A DNA stretch of 64,000 bases from Azospirillum tabaci (GCF_014596085.1 NZ_JACCJY010000003.1:310001-374000); one strand, 5' to 3'. Positions 35,813 to 47,298 are shown, numbered from the stretch's first letter. The notes: a model not told the origin generated them from the letters alone. A program made the numbers and translations.

Positions 35813-36610
35813 ATGAGTTCCGACGACGATGCGCGGCACCGGCTTGGCGCCTTCCTGCGCGCCCACCGGGAGCGGTTGACCCCGGCCGAGGCCGGCATCC
35901 CGCTGACCGGCTCCGCCCGCCGCCGCACGCCCGGCCTGCGGCGGGAGGAGGCCGCTCAGCTCTGCGGCCTTAGCCCGACTTGGTACACTTGGCTGGAACA
36001 GGGGCGCGAGGTCTCTGTCTCACCGCAGGCGCTGGCGCGCATCGCCGGGGCGTTGCGGCTGACCGCGGCGGAGCGCGCCTATCTGTTCGAGCTGTCGCGC
36101 AAGCGCGATCCCGACGCCGACGCGACGGACGGATCGGACCAGCCGCCGGCTCCGCTGCTCGCCGCGTTGGAATCGATGACGGCGCCGGCCTACCTGCTCG
36201 ACCGCGGCTGGAACGCCCGCGGCTGGAACGACGGCGCCGCCCATCTCTTCTCCGGCTGGCTGGGCGGGGCGGAGCGGAACCTGCTGCGCTACGTCTTCCT
36301 CGACCCCACCGCGCGGGGCTTTATCGCCGATTGGGAGGACCGCGCCCGCCGGCTGCTCGCCGAGTTCCGCGCCGACACCGCCCGCCGCGCCGGGGATGCG
36401 GAAGTGACCGCCCTGGTCGAGGGCCTGCGCGCGGCCTCGCCCCGCTTCGCCCGGCTGTGGGAGGACCATGGCGTGCTGGAGCGGGAAGGCGGCACCCGCG
36501 GCTTCACCCATCCCCAGGACGGGACGCTGGTCTACGAACAAGTGACGTTGTGCCCCGCCGGACGATCCGACTACAAGCTGGTGATGCTGCTGGGGCCGCA
36601 GGCTCCGTAA
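35813..36610 (+). CDS. XRE/MmyB-type helix-turn-helix transcriptional regulator
   Basis: 265 residues. N-terminal HTH (about 5-80: RLGAFLRAHRERLTP, RRRTPGLRREEAAQLCGLSP then TWYTWLEQGREVSVSPQAL) of the family in which RRTPGLRREEvA is a signature. A C-terminal PAS-like MmyB domain follows (APAYLLDRGWNARGWNDGAA, RNLLRYVFLDPTAR). In other bacteria such regulators bind small ligands, possibly fatty acids, and repress neighbouring genes. The ATG at 35813 sits right after a palindromic operator. The EamA exporter gene follows after 29 bp. Confidence 0.92.
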   Translation: MSSDDDARHRLGAFLRAHRERLTPAEAGIPLTGSARRRTPGLRREEAAQLCGLSPTWYTWLEQGREVSVSPQALARIAGALRLTAAERAYLFELSRKRDPDADATDGSDQPPAPLLAALESMTAPAYLLDRGWNARGWNDGAAHLFSGWLGGAERNLLRYVFLDPTARGFIADWEDRARRLLAEFRADTARRAGDAEVTALVEGLRAASPRFARLWEDHGVLEREGGTRGFTHPQDGTLVYEQVTLCPAGRSDYKLVMLLGPQAP

Positions 36611-36639
36611 GACGCCCACCGACACGCTCCGGACGCCCC

Positions 36640-37573
36640 ATGGACCGCCAGCCGCGCAACGCTCCCCAGAGCAATGCCGTATTCACAGCCTACAGCCTGT
36701 ATCTGCTCTCCTCGGCCTTCTTCGCCTCCAACGTGGTGATCGGGCGGGCCGCGGCCGCCATCGTGCCGCCGGTCGGTCTGGCCTTCTGGCGCTGGGTGCT
36801 GGCCTTCCTGATGATCCTGCCGCTGGCTCTGCCCGGCCTGATCCAGCACCGCCACGTTCTGCGCGCCTCGTGGAAGCGCTTCCTTCTGCTGGGCGCGCTG
36901 GCCCAGGGCGTTTGCGGCGCCGTCGTCTACATGGGGCTGGAGCGCACCAGCGCGACCAACGCCGCGCTGATCTACGCCACCAGCCCGGTCATCATTCTGA
37001 TGATCGCCGCCCTGTGGCTGCGCGAAAAGGTGACGCCGCGGCAGGCCGCGGGAATCGCCGTCGCCATGGCCGGCGTGCTGGTGATCCTGACCCGCGGCGA
37101 CGCGCAGGCGCTGCTGCATCTGTCCTTCAACGCCGGCGACCTGTTGATCCTGGTGGGGTCGGCGGCCTGGGCGGTCTACACGGTGCTGCTGCGCCAGACC
37201 CGCAGTTCGTTGCCGGTGGTGACCATGTTCGCGGCCAACGCGCTGGCCGGTGTCGTCGTGCTCGCCCCCTTCTACGCGTGGGAGACGCTGGCCCTGCGCC
37301 CCGTGCCGCTGAGCCTGGACGCCGCCATCCGCATCGCCGGCGTGGCGCTGTTCGCCTCCGTCCTGGCCTTCCTGACCTACCAGAAGACGATCAACCTGAT
37401 GGGTCCGGCGCGGGCCGGCACCTCGCTCTACGTCATGCCGCTGTGGGCGGCGGTGGCGGCCTGGGCGCTGCTGGGGGAACAGTTGCAGATGTTCCACCTG
37501 CTGGGCGTCCTGCTGGTTCTGCCGGGGGTGGCGCTGGCGACCCTGCCGCCGCGCGCCGCCCCCGCAAAACCCG

Positions 37574-37596
<23 letters not shown>
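36640..37596 (+). CDS. EamA/DMT-superfamily metabolite exporter
   Basis: 318 residues with about ten predicted helices in two EamA repeats. It starts [20 protein letters not shown], has an [10 protein letters not shown] segment in helix 1 and a second repeat near [20 protein letters not shown]. The DMT superfamily exports amino acids, drugs or other small metabolites. It is probably co-transcribed with the upstream MmyB regulator. Its last 23 bases overlap the tail of the convergent hutU gene. The frame is open far upstream inside the regulator gene, but that reading is not coding. Confidence 0.9.
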
Positions 37597-39262
<1,666 letters not shown>

Positions 39263-39338
39263 GTGACTCGTCCCTCTCGGATTCAGCTTGATGCGTTTGT
39301 TGTTTTCAGACGGGAACCGTGCCGTCACATCTGATTTC

Positions 39339-39457
39339 CCCTCTCCCCTCCGGGGAGAGGGTTAGGGTGAGGGGGGTGCGCTCTTGCCGGACGTACCGCC
39401 ATGCACATCCCCCTCACCGGCCCTCCGAGCCCCCCTCTTCCAAGAGGGGAGAGGGCT
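39339..39457. repeat. Two inverted copies of a palindromic CCCTCTCC repeat between hutI and hutU
   Basis: Copy 1 (39340-39377) is CCCTCTCCCC and GGGGAGAGGG around a TCC loop, followed by TTAGGGTGAGGGGGG. Copy 2 (about 39407-39457) has the same elements in reverse order and on the other strand, with a CCCCTCTT/AAGAGGGG palindrome. This is the common CCTCTCC/GGGTTAGGGTGAGGGG intergenic repeat seen in many GC-rich proteobacteria. The pair may form a large mRNA secondary structure between hutI and hutU. Confidence 0.8.
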
Positions 39458-39498
39458 ATAGGCCGGTGCAGTTCCGTCCGCGTTGACCCGATGATAGC

Positions 39499-40713
39499 CT
39501 ACGCCTGGAGCGATTTCACCAGCCGCCCGCCGCGCACCACCGCGGTGCAGGGATTGGCGCCCAGCCAATAGCACAGCTCCGCCGGGTCGCCGACGTCCCA
39601 CACCGCGAGATCGGCGGCCTTGCCGGGCTCCAGCGTGCCGTGGGTGGCGGCCATGCCCAGGGCCTGGGCGGCGTTGCGGGTGACACCGGCCAGCGCCTCC
39701 TGCGGGGTCAGGCGGAACAGGGTGCAGGCCATGTTCAGCATCAGCAGGAGCGACACGGCGGGCGACGTGCCGGGGTTGCAGTCGGTGGACACCGCCATCG
39801 GCACGCCGTGGCGCCGGAACAGCTCAATGGGCGGCAGCTTGGTCTCGCGCAGCATGTAGAAGGCGCCGGGCAGCAGCACGGCCACCGTCCCTGCCGCGGC
39901 CATCGCCCGCGCGCCCTCCTCGCCGGTGTGCTCCACATGGTCGGCGGACAGCGCGTTGTAGCGGGCGGCCAGCGCGGCGCCGCCGCCGTCCGAGAGCTGG
40001 TCGGCGTGCAGCTTCACCGGCAGGCCCAGCCGCCGCGCGGTGTCGAACACGCGGGCCGTCTGCTCCGGCGAGAAGGCGATGCGCTCGCAGAAGGCGTCGA
40101 CCGCGTCCAGCAACCCCTCCGCCGCCAGGGTGGGCAGGATCTCGTCACAGACCAGCGCGATGTAGTCGTCCGCCCGTCCGGCGAACTCCGGCGGCAGGGC
40201 GTGGGCGGCGAGACCGGTCGTCCGCACTGTGACGGGGAAGCGCTCGCCCAAAGCCCGCGCCGCGCGCAGCATCCGCCGTTCCGTGGCGAGGTCGAGGCCA
40301 TAGCCGGACTTCACCTCGACCGCTGTCACGCCCTCGGCCAGCAGCCGTTGCAGACGCACGGTGGCGCTCGCGATCAGGCTGTCCTCGTCAGCGGCACGGG
40401 TCGCGGCGACGGTCGAGGCGATGCCGCCCCCGGCCCGCGCGATCTCCTCGTAGGTGGCCCCCTCCAGCCGCATCTCGAACTCGCGGGCGCGGTTGCCGCC
40501 GAAGACCAGGTGGGTGTGACAGTCGATCAGCCCCGGCGTGACCCAGCGACCGCCCAGGTCATGCTCCTCGGCGGCGCGGCCGGCGGGCCGGTCCCTGGCG
40601 GCGCCGATCCAGGCGATCCGTCCGTCCTTCACGGCGATCGCCGCGTCCCGCAGGACCCCTCCCGACGCCATGGTGGCCGCATGACCGTTGAACCACAGGC
40701 TGTCCCACTCCAT
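39499..40713 (-). CDS. hutI: Imidazolonepropionase
   Basis: 404 residues. Amidohydrolase fold with the metal motif [15 protein letters not shown] (HxH), [10 protein letters not shown] with a further His ligand and [13 protein letters not shown] with the catalytic or metal Asp. It opens the imidazolone ring to N-formimino-L-glutamate, step three of histidine breakdown. GGGGAGGGG precedes the ATG at 40713; a tandem ATG at 40716 is equivalent. The frame is open further upstream but overlaps the divergent deacetylase gene and is not coding there. Order hutI-hutU on one strand. Confidence 0.95.
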   Translation of the reverse strand: MEWDSLWFNGHAATMASGGVLRDAAIAVKDGRIAWIGAARDRPAGRAAEEHDLGGRWVTPGLIDCHTHLVFGGNRAREFEMRLEGATYEEIARAGGGIASTVAATRAADEDSLIASATVRLQRLLAEGVTAVEVKSGYGLDLATERRMLRAARALGERFPVTVRTTGLAAHALPPEFAGRADDYIALVCDEILPTLAAEGLLDAVDAFCERIAFSPEQTARVFDTARRLGLPVKLHADQLSDGGGAALAARYNALSADHVEHTGEEGARAMAAAGTVAVLLPGAFYMLRETKLPPIELFRRHGVPMAVSTDCNPGTSPAVSLLLMLNMACTLFRLTPQEALAGVTRNAAQALGMAATHGTLEPGKAADLAVWDVGDPAELCYWLGANPCTAVVRGGRLVKSLQA

Positions 40714-40761
40714 CATCCCCTCCCCGGCTTCGCGCCGCTGTCCATCCCACCTTACATCGCC

Positions 40762-41637
40762 ATGCCCGACACCGACACCACCCCAGCCCCGCGTTCCGCG
40801 CATCCGGTCCTGCTCTGCGCCGATGACTACGGCCTGTCGCCGGGTGTCAACGAGGCCATCCGCGACCTCATCGCCGCCGGGCGGCTGACGGCGACCTCGG
40901 CCATGACGCTCTGCCCCTATTGGGCGGAGGGCGCCGCGCCGCTGAAGGAATTGGCCGGCGAGGCCGACGTCGGGCTGCATTTCACGCTGACCGACCAACC
41001 GCCTCTGTCTTCGCTGCCCAAGCTGGCGCCGGATGGGACATTGCCGCCGCTCGGACGGCTGATGAAACTGGCCTACACGGGCGGCCTCGATGCCGGAGAA
41101 GTCCGGGAGGAGTTGGCCCGGCAGATCGACGCCTTCGCCGCGGCCTGGGGTGGACCGCCCGCCTACATCGACGGTCACCAGCACGTCCACCAGCTTCCCA
41201 CCGTACGCGACGCGGTCGCCGACGCCCTGGCCGCCCTGCCCGGCGCCTATGTCCGCCTGTGCGGGGAGCCGGTGGCCGCCGTCCTGCGGCGCGGCGTGGC
41301 GGTGCCGAAGACCTTGCTGATCGGCGGGCTCGGCGGCGGGCTGGCGCGGTTGGCGCGGGCACGCGGCATACCCGCCAACGACCGTTTCGCCGGAGTCTAC
41401 GACTTCTCCGGACGCCAACCCTTCCCGGAGCTGATGGCGCGATTCCTGGACCGCCCCGCCGGGCGGCTGCTGGTGATGGTCCATCCCGGCATCCCGGACG
41501 AGGCCCTGCGCCGCGCCGACCCGCTGGTGGATCAACGCAAGGTGGAGCATGACTATCTGAAAAGCCCGGTCTTCGCCGCTCTCCTCGCCGAGCGGAACAT
41601 CCGGCTCGCCCGCTTCGCCGAGTTACCGGCGCACTGA
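40762..41637 (+). CDS. YdjC/ChbG-family carbohydrate deacetylase
   Basis: 291 residues with the YdjC fold: [15 protein letters not shown] with metal Asp residues, [12 protein letters not shown], the metal-binding [13 protein letters not shown] and a late [10 protein letters not shown]. Family members remove acetyl groups from chito-oligosaccharides (ChbG) or act on hopanoid glycosides (HpnK). The substrate here is unknown. It is divergent from hutI with a 48-bp gap, so it may share promoter DNA with hutI. The ATG at 40762 starts just before the conserved DDYG motif. Confidence 0.92.
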   Translation: MPDTDTTPAPRSAHPVLLCADDYGLSPGVNEAIRDLIAAGRLTATSAMTLCPYWAEGAAPLKELAGEADVGLHFTLTDQPPLSSLPKLAPDGTLPPLGRLMKLAYTGGLDAGEVREELARQIDAFAAAWGGPPAYIDGHQHVHQLPTVRDAVADALAALPGAYVRLCGEPVAAVLRRGVAVPKTLLIGGLGGGLARLARARGIPANDRFAGVYDFSGRQPFPELMARFLDRPAGRLLVMVHPGIPDEALRRADPLVDQRKVEHDYLKSPVFAALLAERNIRLARFAELPAH

Positions 41638-41818
41638 CACCGAGTTCCACCGCTCCGCACCCTCCGGCGGCATAGTCCCGCCGGTCATTCTTGACCGTTG
41701 CGATTGTTCACACCTACCATCGTTACGACACGGTCGGATCGAGGGGGCTCTTCCTGGCGAAGAGACGAACAACACACTCCCCTCGGCAAGAAACGACCAA
41801 CAAAAGGGGATGCGGGAT

Positions 41819-42604
41819 ATGCACGACAATGGGACGTCGTCCGGGCCACCGGGCGGCCAGGGTTCCAGCGGCTGGGTCGATTTCTGGAACCGGCCCAACG
41901 CCATCTATGCGAATCAGCGCAATTTGGAAGCGCATTTCGCCTGTCTGCAGAACGACCTCGACGCCCATCTTCCGGAGGGGGGAACCATCCTGGATTTCGG
42001 CTGCGGCGACGCGCTCGCGGCGGAAGCCATGGCGAAGCGCTGCCGAAACGTCTGGCTGTACGACGCCGCACCCGCGGTGCGGCAACGCCTGCGCGACCGT
42101 TTGTCCGGCCATCCGGGAATCCGGATTCTCGACGACGATGACCTTGCGGCCATTCCGACAGGAAGCGTCGATCTGGTGCTGGCCGTCTCCGTGCTGCAAT
42201 ACATCCCGCGCGAGGAGCTGGAAGGCGTTCTTCACCGTTGGCGCCATCTGATCGGCACGCGAGGGCGCATCCTGATCGCCGATGTGGTGGAGCCCGACAC
42301 ACCGATGCTGCGCGACATCGCCAGCCAGCTCAGCATGGCGCGCCGGCATGGCTTCCTGATGGCGGCCCTGATGGGGCTGGGGCGCATGGCCCTGTCCGAC
42401 TACCGCCGCATCCGGCGCGAGTCCGGCTTTTCCACCTACACGCCGGCGGAGTTGCAGGCCCGGCTGTCCGCCGCAGGGCTGAGGGGGGATCGGCTGGCGA
42501 AGAACATCGGCCCCACGCCGCACCGCCACTCCTTCATCGCCCGGCTCCATTCTCAGCCAGCGGGCGTTCAATCGGCGGATGATCCGGCGCTGAAGGTCCA
42601 GTAG
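41819..42604 (+). CDS. SAM-dependent methyltransferase
   Basis: 261 residues. Motif I ILDFGCGDALAAEAMAKRC, post-I VWLYDAAPAVRQRLRDRL and motif III-like VDLVLAVSVLQYIPREELEG identify a class I methyltransferase of the glycosyl/lipid-modification type. A long C-terminal segment with MARRHGFLMAALMGLGRM is partly hydrophobic. The ATG at 41819 is preferred because AAAAGGGG lies nine bases upstream; the ATG at 41810 is immediately after that site. The 3' end overlaps the tail of the convergent GtrA gene by 37 bp. A link between the two in glycan or lipid modification is possible. Confidence 0.88.
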   Translation: MHDNGTSSGPPGGQGSSGWVDFWNRPNAIYANQRNLEAHFACLQNDLDAHLPEGGTILDFGCGDALAAEAMAKRCRNVWLYDAAPAVRQRLRDRLSGHPGIRILDDDDLAAIPTGSVDLVLAVSVLQYIPREELEGVLHRWRHLIGTRGRILIADVVEPDTPMLRDIASQLSMARRHGFLMAALMGLGRMALSDYRRIRRESGFSTYTPAELQARLSAAGLRGDRLAKNIGPTPHRHSFIARLHSQPAGVQSADDPALKVQ

Positions 42605-42999
42605 CGGTTCGCACCGAAGCTCCACAGCATCACCAGCACCGTGGCGGTGAGCTGGGCCGGCAGGTAATGCAGGCCCAGCCGCTGCGCCAGGGCCCACATG
42701 ATGGCGCTGTTCACGCACAGCCCCACCGCCGCGACGGCAACGAACTTCGTGGCGGTGGGCAGGTGATCCTGCTCGCTGCGGAAGACATGGCCGTAGTTCA
42801 GCAGATAGCTGATGACGCCCCCGACGAGGTATCCCGCCGCCGAGGCCAGGACCGGCGGGGCCGCCGCCAGTTCCGACAGGGCGACCAGCACGCCGTAGTG
42901 GCCGACCGCCGCGGCGCAGCCGACCACCACGAAGAGCAGGAACTGCACCAGCGGTGCGTGCGCCGCCCGTCCCGTGGTCAATCCTCGTTGTCCACCCAT
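42568..42999 (-). CDS. GtrA-family membrane protein
   Basis: 143 residues with four helices in the GtrA pattern: LVQFLLFVVVGCAAAVGHYG, VLASAAGYLVGGVISYLLNY, an internal helix ending NSAIMWALAQ and a final MLWSFGANRYWTF. The NYxxVFR and NRYWTF segments are family signatures. GtrA proteins are thought to flip or export undecaprenyl-linked sugars. The start at ATG 42999 overlaps the 3' end of the CoA ligase gene by 22 bases; a TTG at 42981 in a TTGA overlap is an alternative. Sharing an operon with a CoA ligase is unusual. Confidence 0.87.
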   Translation of the reverse strand: MGGQRGLTTGRAAHAPLVQFLLFVVVGCAAAVGHYGVLVALSELAAAPPVLASAAGYLVGGVISYLLNYGHVFRSEQDHLPTATKFVAVAAVGLCVNSAIMWALAQRLGLHYLPAQLTATVLVMLWSFGANRYWTFSAGSSAD

Positions 43000-44615
43000 T
43001 CCCTCTGCCGCAGCTTGTAGCGCTGGATCTTGCCGGTCTCCGTCCGCGGCAACTGTTCCAGGAACTCCACCGCGCGGGGGTACTTGTAAGGGGCGATCCG
43101 GTCCTTGACGTAGCATTGCAGCCGTTCCGCCAGATCGTCGCTGGGCCGCACACCGTCGCGGGTGACGATGAAGGCCTTGGGGATGGAGCCGCGCAACGGA
43201 TCGGGCGCCGCGATCACCGCGCACTCCTCCACCGCCTCGTGGCCAAGAAGGACGTCCTCCACCTCCAGGCCGGAAATCTTGTAGCCGGCGGAGACGATCA
43301 GGTCGTCGGTCCGCGCGTGATACCAGAAATAGCCGTCCTCATCCATGCGGAAGGCGTCGCCGGTCAGGTTCCAGCCGCCCTGCACGTAATTCTCCTGGCG
43401 CGGGTCGTCCAGATAGATGCAGCCGGTTGGGCCGCGCACGGCCAGCCGTCCGATCTGGCCGGGGGGCAGCGGGGTCAGGCTGTCGTCGACCACGCGGGCC
43501 TCGTATCCCGGTACCACCGTCCCGGTGGCGCCGGGCCGGACGGCGCCGGGCGGCGAATGCAAGACGGCGTTCAGCATCTCCGTGGTGCCGAAGCTGTCGA
43601 GGATCTCCATCCCCGTCACCGCCTGCCAGCCCTCCAGCGTGGTGGCGGGAAGCGGCTCCCCCGCTGAGACGCAGGTGCGCAGCGTGCGCAGCCCCTCGGC
43701 CAGGGTCGGGTCCTCCTCGATCCGCGCCGTCATGGCGCGGTAGACGGTCGGCACGGTGAACATCACCGTCGCCTTATGCCTTGCGGTCACCTCCAGCAGC
43801 CGTTCCGGCGTGGCCCGGTCCAGCAGGACGACCGACGCCCCCACGCGCAACGGGAACAGCAGCATTCCCCCTTGCCCATAGGCGAAGGCGAGCGATGGCG
43901 TTCCGCAGAACACGTCGTCGCCGCTGGTCTTCAGCAGCGATCGCGGCGACAGGTCGGCCACCGCCAGAAGGTCGCGGTGGAAATGCGCGGTCGCCTTGGG
44001 CTTGCCGGTGGTGCCGGAGGTGAAGGCGATCAGCGCCACGTCGTCGGCGGCGGTGTCCACCGCGGCGAAGCCGGCTTCGGTTTCCTCCACCCACCCTTCG
44101 AGGTCGCCGCCGTTGAAGGTCACGACGGGCATCCGCCCGCCCATCGCTTCCGCCGCCCCGTTGAGATCCTTGGCGAAGCGCGCGTCGCACAGCGCCAGCG
44201 AGACGGCGGCGCGTTCGAGGATGCTCTCCAGCTCCGTCGCGCGCAGCAGCGGCATGGTCGGCACCACCACCGCGCCGGCCTTCAGCACCGCCAGCCAGCA
44301 GGCGGCGAGCATCGGCGTGTTGGTCCCGCGCACCAGCACCCGGTTGCCCGGAACGATGCCGAACCGCTCGGCCAGCAGCCGAGCGATGCGGTCCACCGTG
44401 TCGCGGAAGCGGCCATAGCTCCACACGTCGCTGTTTCCGATGACGCAGGGGCGTTCATCCCAGCCGCGCTCCCGCCAGACGTCGAGCAGGGCTGCGGCGG
44501 CGTTCAGACGCTCGGGATAGGTGAGTTCGGGCCGGTCGTAGGAAAAGTCGGGCATCTGCTCCGGCGGCGGCAGCCGGTCGCGGGTGAAACTGTCGATATG
44601 ACCGGACCGGATCAT
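42978..44615 (-). CDS. AMP-dependent aryl/acyl-CoA ligase (benzoate/2-aminobenzoate-CoA ligase-like)
   Basis: 545 residues. ANL superfamily: P-loop motif [20 protein letters not shown], then [11 protein letters not shown], the hinge region [20 protein letters not shown] and the catalytic Lys in [14 protein letters not shown]. The overall length and the wording near the hinge fit benzoate- or 2-aminobenzoate-CoA ligases, enzymes that activate aromatic acids before ring cleavage. The substrate cannot be fixed from sequence. The ATG at 44615 overlaps the MarR stop by four bases (ATGA), so MarR and the ligase are translationally coupled. Confidence 0.9.
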   Translation of the reverse strand: MIRSGHIDSFTRDRLPPPEQMPDFSYDRPELTYPERLNAAAALLDVWRERGWDERPCVIGNSDVWSYGRFRDTVDRIARLLAERFGIVPGNRVLVRGTNTPMLAACWLAVLKAGAVVVPTMPLLRATELESILERAAVSLALCDARFAKDLNGAAEAMGGRMPVVTFNGGDLEGWVEETEAGFAAVDTAADDVALIAFTSGTTGKPKATAHFHRDLLAVADLSPRSLLKTSGDDVFCGTPSLAFAYGQGGMLLFPLRVGASVVLLDRATPERLLEVTARHKATVMFTVPTVYRAMTARIEEDPTLAEGLRTLRTCVSAGEPLPATTLEGWQAVTGMEILDSFGTTEMLNAVLHSPPGAVRPGATGTVVPGYEARVVDDSLTPLPPGQIGRLAVRGPTGCIYLDDPRQENYVQGGWNLTGDAFRMDEDGYFWYHARTDDLIVSAGYKISGLEVEDVLLGHEAVEECAVIAAPDPLRGSIPKAFIVTRDGVRPSDDLAERLQCYVKDRIAPYKYPRAVEFLEQLPRTETGKIQRYKLRQREWVDNED

Positions 44616-45145
44616 CCCCTCACGCCTCCGCTACGCACCGTGTTCTTGAGCTTTCCCAACAGCCCCATCAGTTGGACCACGTCGCCGTGGGGCATTCCCG
44701 CCGTCAATTCGGCCAGCCAGCGGCGTTGCGCCGCCGCGATGGCCTGCGCCAGGGCGCTGCCTTCGGGGGTGATCCGGACGAACTGCATGCGCCGGTCGTT
44801 CGACGCCGCGGCCCGCGTGACAAGTCCATCCGTCGCCAGCCGTTCTACAATGCCCGTGACGTTGCCGTTGGTGACCATCATGCGCTTCGACAGTTCCCCC
44901 ATGGTCAGCCCTTCCGGTTGGCGGTCGAGCAGGCACAGCAGGTCGAAACGCGGCTGGGTGGTGCTGAACTCGTCGCGCAAACGGCTGCGCAGCCGGGCGC
45001 CGATCAGAACGGCGCACGCCGAAAGACGCAACCAGAGGCGCATCTCCGGGGAGGCGGCAAGGTCGGCCGCTGCCTCCACATCGACCGACACGTCCCCCTG
45101 CGCGTCGGCCGATGCGTCGGCCGCTGCGGTGGCGGGTCCCTTCAC
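44612..45145 (-). CDS. MarR-family transcriptional regulator
   Basis: 177 residues. An N-terminal acidic extension (about 35 residues, Ala/Asp-rich) precedes the MarR fold: FDLLCLLDRQPEGLTMGELS, RMMVTNGNVTGIVERLATDG and the wing (SNDRRMQFVRITPEGSAL). It is the first gene of the marR-ligase-gtrA unit and probably represses it, released by an aromatic acid or its CoA ester, as with other MarR-type regulators of aromatic catabolism. That role is inferred from position only. Confidence 0.92.
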   Translation of the reverse strand: MKGPATAAADASADAQGDVSVDVEAAADLAASPEMRLWLRLSACAVLIGARLRSRLRDEFSTTQPRFDLLCLLDRQPEGLTMGELSKRMMVTNGNVTGIVERLATDGLVTRAAASNDRRMQFVRITPEGSALAQAIAAAQRRWLAELTAGMPHGDVVQLMGLLGKLKNTVRSGGVRG

Positions 45146-45320
45146 GGTCTGTCTCCACTCCCGATGGGAGGCATCCGCCGCAGCGCCGCCTCTTCTTCGT
45201 TCGAAGGCTTACTGTAGTTGGACGCTCGGCCTTTGAGCCATGCAAGGAAAGAATGCTAGGTGCACAAGCAATAATCATCTGCGCAGAGATCGGGCGCCCC
45301 ACCCATTGGCGCGGCACGGG

Positions 45321-46019
45321 CTATTCGGCGCTCAGATACAGGTCGATTTCCGCCTGTTCCATGACGTGGGCGGTGCCGTGAATGATGCCGTTGGCAACCT
45401 GGATGATTCGGTGGATCATCGCGACGGAGGTCTGGCAATCCATCCGCAGCTTTTCGGTGGCCCCATCCTGGATGTCGACGGACACGCGCTCCAGCGTGTG
45501 GCGGACCACCTGATGCGCCTGGGCGATGGTGTCCTCGAACGGCCGCTTGAACTTGGCGGGAACGTGGCCGTACGCCTCGATGGCCAAGTCCTTGTCCGAG
45601 AAGCCGCTGTCGCGGAAATGCTCCTGGTAGCTCTTCGGTTGCCAGATCAGGCATTCCTCCAGCATGTCCGGCATGTCCGGAATCATCTCGATCAGCATCA
45701 CGATTTCGTTGAAGTGATTGAGATAATCGGTGGCGAGCAGAGTCTTGTCGGAAATGTTGGTGCCGACCACGCGCTGCCGCCAAGCGTGGAAATCCGCCAG
45801 TTCGTCCGGCGGCATGCCATCGGTCACCGACAAATCGGAATCCGGCGGATCGGAGTCCGCCGGGTCGAAGTCTGGTTCGGTCATACGCGACTCTGGCATG
45901 CGCGGCTCTGGCATACGCGTTTCGACAGGCACGGGTCTGGCGAGGCGGTGCCGGGCGGCTTCGAAGCCGTTCCGCCACCGGTGCGCGACGCCGGGGACAG
46001 TCAGTAATATCGCACTCAT
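45321..46019 (-). CDS. Conserved hypothetical protein with degenerate N-terminal repeats
   Basis: 232 residues. Residues 36-52 carry repeated short units (RMPEP, RMPES, RMTEP), followed by a D/S-rich PADSDPPDSDL stretch; this part is probably disordered. The remaining ~165 residues are a compact helical domain, starting about PPDELADFHAWRQRVVGTNI and including YLNHFNEIVMLIEMIPDMPD, MLEECLIWQPKSYQEHF and SVAMIHRIIQVANGIIHGTA. It has no Cys and no signal peptide. The family is not recognised. The start may instead be the ATG at 45884 (MTEPDFD), which would remove the repeats. No operon partner; orphan phyR starts about 440 bp away on the other strand. Confidence 0.75.
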   Translation of the reverse strand: MSAILLTVPGVAHRWRNGFEAARHRLARPVPVETRMPEPRMPESRMTEPDFDPADSDPPDSDLSVTDGMPPDELADFHAWRQRVVGTNISDKTLLATDYLNHFNEIVMLIEMIPDMPDMLEECLIWQPKSYQEHFRDSGFSDKDLAIEAYGHVPAKFKRPFEDTIAQAHQVVRHTLERVSVDIQDGATEKLRMDCQTSVAMIHRIIQVANGIIHGTAHVMEQAEIDLYLSAE

Positions 46020-46463
46020 CCCTGCGCAAGCCCACGGGCGCGCTTTTTTTTGATGCCCCGCAAAAAAACGCCGCCGGCGCGTCCCCTGTGGAACAAGCGC
46101 TGCGGCGGCAGTAACTGGCGGTTCAGGGAGGAATCACACCATTACCTCTCCCAACAACCGCTCCTCGCCGATTGTTCCGTCCCTTCGCACATGCAGCGGA
46201 GCGAAGGGCGGTGCGACCAACCGAAGAGACGTCGCGCCCAAGCGGACGAAGTATGACCTCGCTCGACCGGTTACCGGACTTAGTCCGATCAAGCTATCCC
46301 GAATAACCCTTTCGTCGTCACTCCCGATACGGCGCGAACTGCGCCATATGAACTTAACTTTGTAAGCGATCGGACGGGAACATTCGGCAAAGTCCGGGAA
46401 ACGCGGCAGCCACGCCAGCGCCCCTCGGCGGTCCGCACTGGCTGGAGGTACGGGGAAAAAGTC
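46020..46463. promoter_or_regulatory. Intergenic region upstream of phyR
   Basis: About 440 bp. An eight-T run and a seven-A run bracket a short stretch near 46044-46067. The remainder is less GC-rich than the genes. I searched by eye for NepR and EcfG reading frames and for an EcfG promoter (GGAAC-N16/17-CGTT) and found none; GGAAC occurs at 46377 but no proper partner follows. The promoters of phyR and of the gene at 45321 lie here. Confidence 0.4.
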
Positions 46464-47255
46464 ATGGATCAGAACACCCGCCACCTGATGGAACATCTGC
46501 CTTATCTGCGACGCTATGCGCGGGCCTTGACCGGCACCTCGACGCAGGGGGATGCCCTGGTGACGCGCACGCTGGAATGGTATCTGGACGGTCCGGGCGG
46601 GTCGGCGGCGGGCCTGTCGCGCGGCTCGCTCTACCGGCACCTGAACCAGTTGCAGGACAGCTCCGGCGCCCGGGCCGGCGCGCCCGGCATCCATCCGGTC
46701 GAGGCGGCGCTGCACAGCCTGGATGAGATGGACCGCCGGCTCTATCTGCTCGTCAACCTGGAGGATCTGCCAGTCGCCGATGCGGCCACCGTGCTGGGGA
46801 TCGCGCCGGAGGACGCCGTGGAGCGGCTGAATTTCGCGCGCGAGCGGGTGCGGTCGAAGCTGACGGCGACGATCCTGATCGTCGAGGACGACGCCATCAT
46901 CGCCTTCGATCTGGCGGAGACGGTGCGCGGCATGGGCCACACCGTCTGCGGCAACGCCGCCACCATGGACGAGGCGCTGACCCTGGCCTCCCGCCATGCG
47001 CCGACTCTGGCGCTGATGGACATCCGTCTGGCCGAGGGCGACAACGGGATCGAGGTGGCGCGGGAGCTTCGCCGCCAGCGCTTCCTGCCTGTGATCTTCG
47101 TCACCGCCTTCCCCAACGAGCTGGCCAAGCAGGGGCTGGAGCATCTCGGCCCGGTCATCCCCAAGCCCTTCACCCGCGAGCAGATCGAACAGGCGATCAC
47201 CCGCGCCGTCTTCACCCCCCACCCCGAGGAAGCCTCGCTCGCCATGAAGCACTGA
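46464..47255 (+). CDS. phyR: PhyR-type anti-anti-sigma response regulator
   Basis: 263 residues in the diagnostic PhyR layout. An N-terminal ECF sigma-like domain (about 8-125: LPYLRRYARALTGTSTQGDA, LEWYLDG, LDEMDRRLYLLVNLEDLPVA) is followed by a C-terminal receiver (about 135-250: ILIVEDDAIIAFDLAETVRG, phospho-acceptor Asp in LALMDIRLAEGDNG, VIPKPFTREQ). PhyR releases the sigma factor EcfG by binding NepR when phosphorylated and so starts the general stress response of alphaproteobacteria. NepR, EcfG and the HWE kinase, usually adjacent, are absent here, so this may be a second or relocated copy. Confidence 0.93.
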   Translation: MDQNTRHLMEHLPYLRRYARALTGTSTQGDALVTRTLEWYLDGPGGSAAGLSRGSLYRHLNQLQDSSGARAGAPGIHPVEAALHSLDEMDRRLYLLVNLEDLPVADAATVLGIAPEDAVERLNFARERVRSKLTATILIVEDDAIIAFDLAETVRGMGHTVCGNAATMDEALTLASRHAPTLALMDIRLAEGDNGIEVARELRRQRFLPVIFVTAFPNELAKQGLEHLGPVIPKPFTREQIEQAITRAVFTPHPEEASLAMKH

Positions 47256-47298
47256 GGTTTCCGGAGGGGTGCGGAGGTCAGCCGGCGTTCCCTGAAGG

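Noticed and set aside
41723-43153. A 476-codon minus-strand frame over the methyltransferase at 41819
   Set aside because: It is a shadow of the methyltransferase and GtrA genes in other frames and contains no domain.
46377-46400. EcfG-type promoter upstream of phyR
   Set aside because: GGAAC is present at 46377 but no CGTT element is found 16-17 bases downstream.
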